From Novipirellula caenicola (GTDB lineage Bacteria; Planctomycetota; Planctomycetia; Pirellulales; Pirellulaceae): a stretch of DNA of 64,000 nt. The notes beneath the pieces were generated by a model. It saw nothing but the letters and a program-made list of their open reading frames with translations. It had not been told where the DNA came from and searched no databases. A program made the translations under genes and the position numbers. Positions 51,458 through 60,815 of the stretch are shown here, one piece after another. Location: NCBI RefSeq assembly GCF_039545035.1, contig NZ_BAABRO010000008.1:248001-312000 (forward strand), written 5' to 3'. The first letter of the stretch is position 1. Each line of letters begins with the position of its first letter.

Positions 51458-52320
51458 TGTGGGCCTCCCGTTGCGGGCAGTCCCATCGAAGCGAGGTGGT
51501 GGGCATGGTCTTCGTGGATCGCCTGCACCAATTCCTTGATATCCAAGGGTTTGGCGAACCAGCGGTCCCAACCGCGGCCGGCAGGTTCGTCTTCGATGTG
51601 GCGACGTGACCCGGTGATCGCATAGACCAACAAGTCTCGCGTACGCTCGTTCTGCCGAATTCGGTGCAGCGTTTCGAGTCCGCCCAACATCGGCATCTGC
51701 ATGTCCATCAAAATCACATCCGGCAGCGTCCCCCAATATTGAAGTCGCTCGCACGCTTCCCCGCCGTCACGGGCGACGTGCACGACGAAGCCTTGGGATG
51801 CAAGCAAATAGGTCATCAAGCTCCGTTCGTTGTCCGAGTCTTCGACGACCAGCAATCGCACCCGCGGATCGGTCAGGTTCGATTCGTTCACGCGAGGATG
51901 AGGTTTGTCGTTTTCGGTGACCGCGGCTGCGCGAAGGTCGCTTTGGCGTGAGGTGGCGAGATCGCGATTCTCTTCGCGATTTTCACTGTTCAGCCGCGCG
52001 ACCAAGGTGTCGATCATCCCTTGAACGTCGAACAACTCGCCTCGATCGATTCGTGACTGGATCGCATCGAGATACAACTGAACCACGTTCAGCTGATTGC
52101 GACGTCGATGCTCGGCTTGATCACCCGGGGATCGGGCGGCAATCGCGCCGCCTTGCAGATCGGATGAGGCGGTGAGCCTCTCTTGACGAAGAATCGAAAT
52201 CTCGGGCGGAGCATCGATGCCGACTTTGACGATTTGTCCGCGGACTTGAAGGATCCGAAGGGTGACACCGAGATTGGGAAAAACAATTTGCTGCTGAGAG
52301 CGGCGCGAGAGAACCAACAT
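51442..52320 (-). CDS. CsrA domain fused to a response-regulator receiver
   Basis: A 292-residue fusion. Residues 1-50 are a CsrA/RsmA-type RNA-binding domain: MLVLSRRSQQQIVF with Leu4, Arg6 and Arg7, then VKVGIDAPPEISILRQE with Arg45, the equivalent of the RNA-binding Arg44 of CsrA. Residues about 66-120 are helical, with EHRRRNQLNVVQLYLDAIQ, vaguely like a DHp helix. Residues 154-275 are a receiver: Glu160/Asp161 in LLVVEDSD, phospho-acceptor Asp206 in VILMDMQMP, Thr236 in YAITGS and Lys257 in WFAKPLD. No DNA-binding domain is present. It precedes and overlaps the hybrid kinase gene. It probably regulates mRNA translation or stability in response to phosphorylation. Confidence 0.92.
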   Translation of the reverse strand: MLVLSRRSQQQIVFPNLGVTLRILQVRGQIVKVGIDAPPEISILRQERLTASSDLQGGAIAARSPGDQAEHRRRNQLNVVQLYLDAIQSRIDRGELFDVQGMIDTLVARLNSENREENRDLATSRQSDLRAAAVTENDKPHPRVNESNLTDPRVRLLVVEDSDNERSLMTYLLASQGFVVHVARDGGEACERLQYWGTLPDVILMDMQMPMLGGLETLHRIRQNERTRDLLVYAITGSRRHIEDEPAGRGWDRWFAKPLDIKELVQAIHEDHAHHLASMGLPATGGPQWYQS

Positions 52321-52712
52321 CGTTGGAGATCCTTTCGGGGAAGCTTTTTGCGGTGATTCGCAGCGGTGGGCGAATGCGGGAAAGCAAAAAACTTCGGCGG
52401 ATCACAAGGAATTCGAGCTGTGACCGACTCTAGTTGCCACCGGCGTCATCATCGACATCGGAGCAACGTTTCGCGACCTCTACGGCACATTCATCTGCAC
52501 ATCCCGGCCTGAAACTCGCTGATAATATACGAGCCGTCTACCCCCCGGGCAACTAACAATGTCGGCAGATTCGATGGCATTTTTTTAGAGGTTCCGCAAC
52601 GGAGCCGTCGCAGACCGCGAGCGTAGGGATATTCGCCATTGACACCGCTTTCACGGATCAGCGACATAGGGTTAGAAGTCAAGACTAGTGCTCCCCCTGC
52701 GCCCCGAAGTCA
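52321..52712. other. Divergent intergenic region
   Basis: About 390 bp between the CsrA-receiver gene (minus) and the BBP7 gene (plus). A plain region with no repeats or clear RNA structure that I can identify; it must hold the promoters of both genes. Confidence 0.5.
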
Positions 52713-54158
52713 ATGTTGTCTATCCGAAAAAAAAATAGCCGACTGAGCATCGTCATGCTTGCCGTGGCGATCGTTTTTGTCGAGGCCAGCGTGGTCTGCG
52801 CGGCAGATTCACCTGAAACCAAGTCCACCGACTCCGCGCCGAAGTCGGCTCGCAAAATGACCTGGCGTCCCGTTTCCGGAAAATCGTCGGCGGATTCCAA
52901 GGCGGTACAATTGGCCAGCAGCGAATCCGCGGCCGGTTCCGAAGACTCGGTCGCTACGGATGTGGCTCCGGTTTCGTACGATTTTTATGATTCCTTTGTG
53001 GGAGACCCGTTGTCGCCGGACACGACATTTGGCATGCAGCCGGTCGGCGGTTGTGACTGCGGGTTTTGCGACGCCGGTGACGCCTGCGATTCCATGGCAA
53101 TGACAAGCCACCGAAACCGATTCTGGGGACGCGCCGAATACTTGGCGTGGTCGCTCGATGCAATCCGTTTGCCCCCCTTGGTCACCACCAGCCCCGCGGG
53201 CACCACACCGGAAAACACCGGCGTGCTCGGCCAATCGGGAACCACGGTTTTGTTTGGCGGCAATGAGATTTTAGATGCATTGCGTTCCGGAGTGCGGATC
53301 AGCGTAGGACGGCTCGATACGAATCACTGTGATGCCATCGAGTTGTCGGCGCTTGGTGTGTTCAGTGATAGCGAGAGCTTCAGCAACAACGGCACCCTGC
53401 TTGCCCGTCCCGTTTTCAACACGCAAACCGGGGCGGAAGATGCGATGTTGATTGCCCATCCCGACTTCCTTCGCGGGTCGGTTCGCGTCCAGGTTGAAAA
53501 CGAGCTGTACGCCTTTGACGTGTTGCGGCGGCTACGCCTTGTCTCGTCGGCTTGCGACAATCTGGATTTATTGATCGGTTACCGCCATGCGCGGCTCGAC
53601 GAGATGCTTCGCATTGACCAATCGTCCACCTACACCACGGCGCAAGGCCAAATTGTTTCCGGAACATCGGTCGTATTGTTTGATGAATTTGACGTTGAAA
53701 ACCAATTCAACGGCGCCGAGGTTGGCTTTCACTACCGCCGCCGATCGGGGACATGGACATTGGCCACGCTTTTGAAAGTCGGATTAGGCGTCAACACCGC
53801 CGATGTCACGATTGATGGTGGGACCACCAACACCGTGCCCGGTTCCGGTTCGGCGTCGTTCACCGGCGGTTTACTGGCTCAACAAACCAACATTGGCCAA
53901 TACGAAGATTCGCAGTTTACGGTGATCCCCGAAGTGGGAATCACCTTGTCCAAACGAATCGATGAGTTTGTCGAACTCTCGATTGGCTACAGTCTGCTGT
54001 ATTGGTCCAACGCCACGCGAGTCGCTGATGCGATTGACCGCAGCGTTTCACAATTTCCTCCAGAGCCCTCCTCAGGCAGCGGAAATCCCCGGTTCAGCTT
54101 TGAAACCGATGATTTTATCGCCCACGGGCTGACGACCGGCGTGAACTTCTCGTTCTAG
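52713..54158 (+). CDS. BBP7 family outer-membrane beta-barrel protein
   Basis: A 481-residue secreted protein. The signal peptide covers about residues 1-30 (SIVMLAVAIVFVEASVVCA, cleavage near AADS). A Ser/Asp-rich and Cys-containing linker (GGCDCGFCDAGDACDS) follows. The barrel begins at RFWGRAEYLAWSLDAIRLPPL with VTTSPAG and ends in FIAHGLTTGVNFSF, with terminal Phe, typical of outer-membrane proteins. These features match the planctomycete BBP7 family of putative porins. Function is not established. It is convergent with the cadherin protein gene. Confidence 0.9.
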   Translation: MLSIRKKNSRLSIVMLAVAIVFVEASVVCAADSPETKSTDSAPKSARKMTWRPVSGKSSADSKAVQLASSESAAGSEDSVATDVAPVSYDFYDSFVGDPLSPDTTFGMQPVGGCDCGFCDAGDACDSMAMTSHRNRFWGRAEYLAWSLDAIRLPPLVTTSPAGTTPENTGVLGQSGTTVLFGGNEILDALRSGVRISVGRLDTNHCDAIELSALGVFSDSESFSNNGTLLARPVFNTQTGAEDAMLIAHPDFLRGSVRVQVENELYAFDVLRRLRLVSSACDNLDLLIGYRHARLDEMLRIDQSSTYTTAQGQIVSGTSVVLFDEFDVENQFNGAEVGFHYRRRSGTWTLATLLKVGLGVNTADVTIDGGTTNTVPGSGSASFTGGLLAQQTNIGQYEDSQFTVIPEVGITLSKRIDEFVELSIGYSLLYWSNATRVADAIDRSVSQFPPEPSSGSGNPRFSFETDDFIAHGLTTGVNFSF

Positions 54159-54198
54159 CCTGAGTCGCCAGAGAGCCTGAGTTGCCGAGTCGATGCCG

Positions 54199-57100
54199 TT
54201 ATGTCGTGCTTTCGAGTGAAAGTGTCAGGATCGTCTCGGTCGAAAGTCCGTATCGGTCAATGCTCTGCACGCGAACGCTAAACGTTGTCGGCGAACTTGA
54301 ATCGAGGTCGACGTTGGTCTTCAGCACGTTGCCCTCGATCGTAAACGATGCGTTGTCCGTACTGCCTTCTCCGCTGACGAGCAAGTAGACGTGCTCATCG
54401 TCGGTGTTTGCATCGGTCGTCGTTAGCAGGCCGACGGAGGTTCCTGAGATCGCATTGGCTGGGATCGTGGTGTTGTCGATCGCGACCGAGGTCGGTGCCA
54501 CGTTCGTTTCGCTGATCGAGATCTCCAGCACTTGTTCGAAGGAGAGTCCACCTGCGTCTTCGCTGCGAACACGCACGGCATACAAGTCTTGGATCGCTGC
54601 ATCAAAGACTTCGTTCGAAATCAGCTTGCCATCCACGATCTTGAACGGTTCCGACGTCGCACCCTCTTGCGGTACGATCGAGTAGGTGAACGTGTCGCCC
54701 GCGTCGGGATCTTCACTGCTCAAAAGTCCAATCTCGGTGTCCGCAGGTTGGTCTTCGGCAATCGTCGTGCGTGATACGGCGACCGCAGTGGGCGCTTCAT
54801 TGACGTTGGTGACGGTGATCGTCAAGGATTCTTCGACGGTCAATCCACCCGCATCGGTGCTTTGCACGCGGATGCTGTAACTGGATTGGGTTTCAAAATC
54901 GAACGTCGTTGCGGTCACAATCGCATCGCCATCAATCGTGAACGAGTCGTTGTCGGTGTCACCGGTACCGCTGACCAACGCGTAGGTGTGCGTGTCGCCG
55001 GCGTTCGCGTCGGTGCTCGAAAGCGTTCCAACGGTGGCACCCACCGCAGCGTCTTCGGCGATCGACGTTTCGCTCAGTTCGATTGCCGTCGGTGCGACAT
55101 TGGTCGTGACGGGAGTCACGGTGATTGTGAACGTTTCTTCGACGGTCAATCCACCTGAATCGGTGCTTTGTACACGAATGATGTAGCTCGATTGAGTATC
55201 AAAATCGAACGTTGTCGCGGTCACGATCGTGTTGCCGCTGATCGTGAACGAGTCGTTGTCGGTGTCACCGGTACCGCTGACCAAGGCGTAGGTGTGCGTG
55301 TCGCCAGCGTCCGCGTCGGTGCTCGAAAGTGTTCCGACGGTGGCGCCCACCGCAGCGTCTTCAGCGATCGACGTTTCGCTCAGTTCAATCGCCGTCGGTG
55401 CGACGTTGGTTATCACCTCGGTGACGGTGATCGTGAAGGTTTCTTCGACGGTCAATCCGCCTGCATCAGTGCTTTGAACACGGATGCTGTAGCTTGACTG
55501 AGTATCGAAATCGAGCGTGGTCGCGGTCACGATCGTGTTGCCGCTGATCGTGAACGAGTCGTTGTCGGTATCGCCGGTACCGCTGACCAAGGCGTAGGTG
55601 TGCGTGTCGCCGGCGTTCGCATCGATACTCGAAAGCGTGCCAACAGTGGCACCCACCGCAGCGTCTTCGGCGATCGACGTTTCACTCAGTTCAATTGCCG
55701 TCGGTGCGACATTGGTTATCACCTCGGTGACGGTGATCGTGAAGGTTTCCTCGACGGTCAATCCGCCTGCATCAGTGCTTTGAACGCGAATGCTGTAGCT
55801 CGACTGAGTATCAAAATCGAGCGTGGTCGCGGTCACGATCGTGTTGCCGCTGATCGTGAACGAGTCGTTGTCGGTATCGCCGGTACCGCTGACCAAGGCG
55901 TAGGTGTGCGTGTCACCAGCGTTCGCGTCGGTGCTCGAAAGCGTGCCAACGGTGGCGCCCACCGCAGCGTCTTCGGCGATCGACGTTTCGCTCAGTTCGA
56001 TCGCCGTCGGCGCGACATTGGTCGTGACAGGAGTGACGGTGATCGTAAAGGTTTCTTCGACGGTCAATCCGCCCGAATCAGTGCTTTGAACACGGATGCT
56101 GTAGCTCGATTGAGTATCAAAATTGAGCGTGGTGGCGGTCACGATTGTGTTGCCGCTGATCGTGAACGAGGTGTTATCGGTGTCGCCGGTGCCGCTGACC
56201 AAGGCGTAGGTGTGCGTGTCGCCGGCGTTCGCGTCGATACTTGAAAGCGTTCCAACAGTGGCACCCACCGCAGCATCTTCGTCGATCGACGTTTCGCTCA
56301 GTTCGATCGCCGTCGGCGCGACATTGGTTGTGACGGGAGTGACGGTGATCGTAAAGGTTTCTTCGACGGTCAATCCGCCCGCATCGGTGCTTTGAACACG
56401 GATGCTGTAGCTCGATTGAGTATCAAAATCGAGCGTGGTGGCGGTCACGATCGTGTTTCCGCTGATCGTGAATGAGGTGTTGTCGGTGTCACCGGTGCCG
56501 CTGACCAAGGTGTAGGTGTGCGTGTCACCTGCGTTCGCGTCGGTGCTCGAGAGCGTGCCGACGGTGGTTCCCACCGCAGCGTCTTCGTCGATCGACGTTT
56601 CACTCAGTTCGATCGCCGTCGGCGCGACGTTGGTCGTGACAGGAGTGACGGTGATCGTGAAGGTTTCTTCGACGGTCAAACCGCCCGCATCAGTGCTTCG
56701 AACACGGATGCTGTAGCTCGATTGGGTATCAAAATCGAGCGTGGTCGCGGTCACGATCGTGTTTCCGCTGATCGTGAATGAGGTGTTGTCGGTGTCACCG
56801 GTGCCGCTGACCAAAGTGTAGGTGTGCGTGTCACCGGCGTTCGCGTCGGTGCTCGAGAGCGTGCCGACGGTGGTTCCCACCGCAGCGTCTTCGTCGATCG
56901 ACGTTTCACTCAGTTCGATCGCCGTCGGCGCGACGTTGGTCGTGACAGGAGTGACGGTGATCGTGAAGGTTTCTTCGACGGTCAAACCGCCCGCGTCAGT
57001 GCTTCGGACACGGATGCTGTAGCTCGATTGGGTATCGAAATCGAGCGTGGTCGCGGTCACGATTGTGTTGCCGCTGATCGTGAACGAGTCGTTGTCGGTG

Positions 57101-58995
57101 TCGCCCGTGCCGCTGACCAAGGTGTAGCTATGCGTGTCGCTGGCATCCACGTCGCTGCTGGAAAGCGTGCCGACGGTGGCCCCGACCGCAGCGTCTTCGG
57201 CAATCGTGGTTTCGCTCAGTGTGATCGCGGTGGGAGCTTCGTTCACATTGGTGACGGTAATCGTCAGCGTTTGATCGAACGACAAACCTGCTTGGTCGGT
57301 CGTGCGAACGACCACAGTGTGGCTGGCGTCGGTTTCAAAGTCGAGCGAGGCACCGACGCTGAGCGTGTTACCTGAAATGGTAAACAGGTTGCTGGTGGTG
57401 ACCGAGTCGATCGAAACAATGCTGTAGGTGTGCGCGTCGCTGGCATTCGCGTCGGTCGTGCTGAGCGTGCCAACCGCGGTACCCACTGCGGTGTTTTCGG
57501 CAACCGAACTGTTGGTGATCGCGACGGCGGTCGGAGCCACGTTGGCTTCAGAGATGTTGATCACCAAGGACTTCTCGAACGTGCGGCCTTCGGGGTCAGT
57601 GGTTCTGACGCGAATGGTGTAACTGTCTTTGACATCTTTGTCGAACACCTCCGCAGTGATAAGTTGGTTGCCGCTGATGGTGAACGACGCGTTGTCGGTG
57701 CTGCCGGTGCCGCTGACCAAGGCGTAGGTGTGGGATTGGCTGATGTCGGGATCGTTGGTGGTCAACGTCCCCACGGTGGTGCCGATTGGTTGTGCTTCGG
57801 CCACCGTGCTGACCGATAGCGACAAATCGATCGGAGCTTGGTTGTCGGGCAGGTCAGGGATGTTAGGCGTTGGCAATCCCACCACACGTCTCAGCAGATC
57901 GCTGGCATCAAGCGGGCTCAATCCGTCCACTCCGGTGACATCGCCAAGTAACACGGGGTCGATGGTCGGAAACAGTACATTGGTTGCCGAGGTGCTGGTC
58001 GGTTCCGAGAAAACGAAACCTGAATCGAGCCCCACGCCGACGCGGGCGATCAAGCGAGCGTCTTCGGCGTCATAGCGTTGATTGCGATTAACGTCGCCAG
58101 CAAAGGCAACGACTTGGACGGCGTCATCCGCCGTCGCCGTCAGTGCTCCGGCGTTGACATCCAACGAAGTGATGCGAATCGCTTGCGTTTCACCGTACGG
58201 AGCGTCTTCCGGGACGGTTGCGATGATATCGACCAAGCTCGTTTGGGCCGCCGTCAGCGGTGCCACCGAGAAGAACGAGATGGTGGCGATCCCCGGAACG
58301 GTCAAATTCGATTCGACTTGGCTTCCTGTCGGCGCGTCGGCTCCGAGTTGGACATCGCTGATATCCAACAGCGCCGGATCATACTCGATCGTCATTGTCA
58401 CCGAAGTGACCCCTTCGGCATTGCTCAGTTGGATTGGCAATCCGGCGGGCAGTTCGACGCCGCTTCCTCCGGCGGGGACTTGGATGCTTTGCGTTGGCCC
58501 ACGCACAATATCAGGCAATCCGACAGTCAACGAATTACTGTTGGCGACCGTAAATGTATTGGTGTAATCGCCGCCGGCGGTGCCATCATTGTCACCATCG
58601 AGTAGTTCACCATCGGCAAGATCCGTGAACGCGTCCGCCGCACTTCGTAGGGTTACCGAGTAAGTGTCCGGAGCCAGGGCGCCGCCGCTGGCAATAAACG
58701 TCACGGTGGTGTCTTTGACAAACAGCGATCCGCGAACATTACCGCTGGTCGCTCCGGTCAAGGTGACGTCGGCAGCGCCGGCCGCTTGCCCCTGGGTGTC
58801 ATACAAGCTCAAGTTCAACGTGCTGACTTCTTCGCTGAGTTCCGCCGTGAAACCGCTGGCAGTGGGGGTAAAGGAGGTGATCGTCGCGGCCAAGACGCGG
58901 CGATTTTCCAACGATTGCAAGCTCAGCTGCCTTGCTTTGGCTGCACTGCGACGTTTTTTCTGCAGAGGACGTACTGATTTAAAGAACTTGCGCAT
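54199..58995 (-). CDS. Giant secreted protein: LEPR-XLL N terminus, cohesin-like and dockerin-like segments, 12 cadherin-type repeats
   Basis: A 1598-residue surface protein. The N terminus has a basic region and SLQSLENRRVLAATI, the planctomycete LEPR-XLL signature. Residues about 40-150 are a Big/Ig-like region and about 160-295 a cohesin-like region (LSNAEGVTSVTMTIEYDPAL). A dockerin-like pair follows (AGDVNRNQRYDAEDARL, GDVTGVDGLSPLDASDLL) at roughly residues 300-370, which suggests Ca-binding. Then come 12 cadherin-type repeats of about 102 residues, starting NxAPTxxxLS and with DTHTYTLVSG. Seven central repeats are nearly identical over 306 bp each (about 54.8-57.0 kb). No transmembrane anchor is seen at the C terminus. 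It is divergent from the cohesin-like protein at 59485. Confidence 0.92.
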   Translation of the reverse strand: MRKFFKSVRPLQKKRRSAAKARQLSLQSLENRRVLAATITSFTPTASGFTAELSEEVSTLNLSLYDTQGQAAGAADVTLTGATSGNVRGSLFVKDTTVTFIASGGALAPDTYSVTLRSAADAFTDLADGELLDGDNDGTAGGDYTNTFTVANSNSLTVGLPDIVRGPTQSIQVPAGGSGVELPAGLPIQLSNAEGVTSVTMTIEYDPALLDISDVQLGADAPTGSQVESNLTVPGIATISFFSVAPLTAAQTSLVDIIATVPEDAPYGETQAIRITSLDVNAGALTATADDAVQVVAFAGDVNRNQRYDAEDARLIARVGVGLDSGFVFSEPTSTSATNVLFPTIDPVLLGDVTGVDGLSPLDASDLLRRVVGLPTPNIPDLPDNQAPIDLSLSVSTVAEAQPIGTTVGTLTTNDPDISQSHTYALVSGTGSTDNASFTISGNQLITAEVFDKDVKDSYTIRVRTTDPEGRTFEKSLVINISEANVAPTAVAITNSSVAENTAVGTAVGTLSTTDANASDAHTYSIVSIDSVTTSNLFTISGNTLSVGASLDFETDASHTVVVRTTDQAGLSFDQTLTITVTNVNEAPTAITLSETTIAEDAAVGATVGTLSSSDVDASDTHSYTLVSGTGDTDNDSFTISGNTIVTATTLDFDTQSSYSIRVRSTDAGGLTVEETFTITVTPVTTNVAPTAIELSETSIDEDAAVGTTVGTLSSTDANAGDTHTYTLVSGTGDTDNTSFTISGNTIVTATTLDFDTQSSYSIRVRSTDAGGLTVEETFTITVTPVTTNVAPTAIELSETSIDEDAAVGTTVGTLSSTDANAGDTHTYTLVSGTGDTDNTSFTISGNTIVTATTLDFDTQSSYSIRVQSTDAGGLTVEETFTITVTPVTTNVAPTAIELSETSIDEDAAVGATVGTLSSIDANAGDTHTYALVSGTGDTDNTSFTISGNTIVTATTLNFDTQSSYSIRVQSTDSGGLTVEETFTITVTPVTTNVAPTAIELSETSIAEDAAVGATVGTLSSTDANAGDTHTYALVSGTGDTDNDSFTISGNTIVTATTLDFDTQSSYSIRVQSTDAGGLTVEETFTITVTEVITNVAPTAIELSETSIAEDAAVGATVGTLSSIDANAGDTHTYALVSGTGDTDNDSFTISGNTIVTATTLDFDTQSSYSIRVQSTDAGGLTVEETFTITVTEVITNVAPTAIELSETSIAEDAAVGATVGTLSSTDADAGDTHTYALVSGTGDTDNDSFTISGNTIVTATTFDFDTQSSYIIRVQSTDSGGLTVEETFTITVTPVTTNVAPTAIELSETSIAEDAAVGATVGTLSSTDANAGDTHTYALVSGTGDTDNDSFTIDGDAIVTATTFDFETQSSYSIRVQSTDAGGLTVEESLTITVTNVNEAPTAVAVSRTTIAEDQPADTEIGLLSSEDPDAGDTFTYSIVPQEGATSEPFKIVDGKLISNEVFDAAIQDLYAVRVRSEDAGGLSFEQVLEISISETNVAPTSVAIDNTTIPANAISGTSVGLLTTTDANTDDEHVYLLVSGEGSTDNASFTIEGNVLKTNVDLDSSSPTTFSVRVQSIDRYGLSTETILTLSLESTT
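54814..56955 (-). repeat. Seven near-identical 306-bp coding repeats
   Basis: Within the giant protein gene, a conserved segment (TTCGCTCAGTTCGAT and close variants) recurs at about 55071, 55377, 55683, 55989, 56295, 56601 and 56907, exactly 306 bp apart. This gives seven repeats differing at few positions. Boundaries are approximate. Confidence 0.9.
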
Positions 58996-59484
58996 AACTT
59001 GTTTACCTATTTCGACTCAGCGTGCCCGCCGGAAATGGGGGCATCACTTCGATCTTTGGGGAGGGGGGCAATAACGATACGACAACTTGAACTGCCCAGA
59101 CGCTTGCTGGGGCATCTATAGCGACATGCGACACATGATTGATGTCGAGGCCACCTAAGATATCGAAACGTTTCGAACATCCTTCATTGGGGGGAACGAG
59201 CAGCATGGAAGTACTGTCGCTTTTGCTTGTTTTGTTAAGGGGTAACGATGATGGAAGATGTCCGGTGTCCGGCCATTGTAGAACCCGGGCTTAGAGAGTC
59301 ACTAGCGTGAGTAAGTTCCGGGAAATGGAATTATTTATTTGTTGGTTGGGTTGTAACGTTAAATGCCATTGAGAACGTGTGTTTATCAGCAAAAGTCGAT
59401 GCAAGTAATTTATTCGGCGCTGGAAATATGACACTTGGGAACCAGAATTGGGAAACCTCTTTTGGCTTTGCGAGTCTAACGAAC
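58996..59484. other. Divergent intergenic region of the two surface-protein genes
   Basis: About 489 bp between the giant cadherin protein gene (minus) and the cohesin-like gene (plus). It contains the perfect 14-bp palindrome at 59163-59176 and an A/T-rich stretch near 59328-59345. The open frame upstream of 59485 continues to 59377 but is not conserved in character. Confidence 0.6.
59163..59176. promoter_or_regulatory. Perfect 14-bp palindrome, candidate operator
   Basis: TCGAAACGTTTCGA is a perfect palindrome between two divergent secreted-protein genes. It could be a regulator site for both; no second copy is seen nearby. Confidence 0.4.
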
Positions 59485-60678
59485 ATGAAACGAAAAAAAT
59501 CACGTCGGCTGGGGCTTGAAAGTCTCGAACTACGTCGTCTGCTTGCCGCAGTGGACATCCCTGATGATTTGACCGGAGCCGCGGCCGCGCAGGTCGCCGT
59601 CCCCGTCAATGTGGACACTGCCGCGGGCATCCGTGGAGTCGAAATACGGCTGAGCTATGACACCGATTTGCTCGATTTGACCTCCGACGCAATCACGGCG
59701 GGATCGGTTTTCAGCGGAGCTCAAGACACGCAGGTCACCGCGAATGTCGATGACGCTGCTGGAACGGTCGTGATCTTTGTGTCGACTTCGACAGGACTCT
59801 CAGCGATCAGCGGTAGTTTGGTGCAATTGTCATTCACCATCGCCGAGGATGCGGTTGCTGGCAATACGGCGGTGTTTGACCTTACCGAAGTCGTCTTGAA
59901 TGAAGGCGAAATCGCGGTCGATCCCGCTCCGGTTGTCGGTTCGGATTCCACCGATGGGGTGTTGACCGTCACCGCAGTGGCGGCAGGTGACCAGCGGATA
60001 GCGGGGTTCGTCTACGCCGACACCAATAACAACAACGTGCCTGATGGGGTCGAAGGCATTCCAGGGGTGGTGATCACGCTGACCAACGTGTCTACCGGCG
60101 CGACTGTCCAGGCGACGACGGATGCCACCGGTAAATACGAGTTCACCGATTTGGCGTTTGGGGCCTATACCCTAAACGAGATCCAGCCGATCGCGTACTC
60201 CGAAGGCGGAGTCAACGAGTTGTCGGTAACGCTGGTATCGGGACAAACCACGGCCGACCAAAATTTTCGTGAAACCGGGCTGCTGCCTCAATTCATCTAC
60301 AATCGATTATTGACCACTTCGACGCTGCCCGCCGGATCGACTGCATGGACCGATGTCATCAAGCAGATCAACGACGATGCCACGGCCGGAAGCGTCGCGC
60401 CGGTGGCTGCGTCCTCGGTCGCCGCGGCCGCGATCGCGTCGGCGTCCACCGCTGCGGAAACAATGGCGGTGTCCACCACCCCCACAATCGACACCGCGGC
60501 CAGCGTGTCGCGATCGGCCGAAGCCGAATCGGACGGCGTGTTGGCATCGGTCATCGAGGATGCGTCCTCGGGTGACATGATGTTGCCACTGAGTAGTCTC
60601 GAAGATCGCAAAGACGATGCGGTGGACGATGACTATGAATCGGTGGACCAGGTTTTTGCTACCAACACGCTTTGGTAA
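59485..60678 (+). CDS. Secreted protein with LEPR-XLL signature, cohesin-like and SdrD-like domains
   Basis: A 397-residue protein. MKRKKSRRLGLESLELRRLL opens it, carrying the LEPR-XLL signature. Residues about 25-165 resemble a cohesin domain (VAVPVNVDTAAGIRGVEIRL, SYDTDLLDLTSDAI). Residues about 175-260 are an SdrD/Cna_B-like module (IAGFVYADTNNNNVPDGVEG, TTDATGKYEFTDLAFGAYTL). The C-terminal ~110 residues are Ala/Ser/Asp-rich without an anchor. ATG 59485 is chosen because it starts the basic leader. Partner proteins could be dockerin-bearing proteins such as the neighbour, but this is inference. Confidence 0.85.
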   Translation: MKRKKSRRLGLESLELRRLLAAVDIPDDLTGAAAAQVAVPVNVDTAAGIRGVEIRLSYDTDLLDLTSDAITAGSVFSGAQDTQVTANVDDAAGTVVIFVSTSTGLSAISGSLVQLSFTIAEDAVAGNTAVFDLTEVVLNEGEIAVDPAPVVGSDSTDGVLTVTAVAAGDQRIAGFVYADTNNNNVPDGVEGIPGVVITLTNVSTGATVQATTDATGKYEFTDLAFGAYTLNEIQPIAYSEGGVNELSVTLVSGQTTADQNFRETGLLPQFIYNRLLTTSTLPAGSTAWTDVIKQINDDATAGSVAPVAASSVAAAAIASASTAAETMAVSTTPTIDTAASVSRSAEAESDGVLASVIEDASSGDMMLPLSSLEDRKDDAVDDDYESVDQVFATNTLW

Positions 60679-60815
60679 TTCGCGTTATCGCCACGGCGTG
60701 AAACTAGAATCATGCGGTAAGTGCCATTGCGAATTGAGTTGTGAATTCGTTACCAACCCATGCATAGAAAGCTGCGGTGAGCGGTTGATTCGCAATTCAA
60801 ATCAGTGGGCAACGG

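Noticed and set aside
57264-57503. Small frames on both strands within the cadherin gene
   Set aside because: They repeat with the 306-bp unit and are shadows of the long minus-strand gene.
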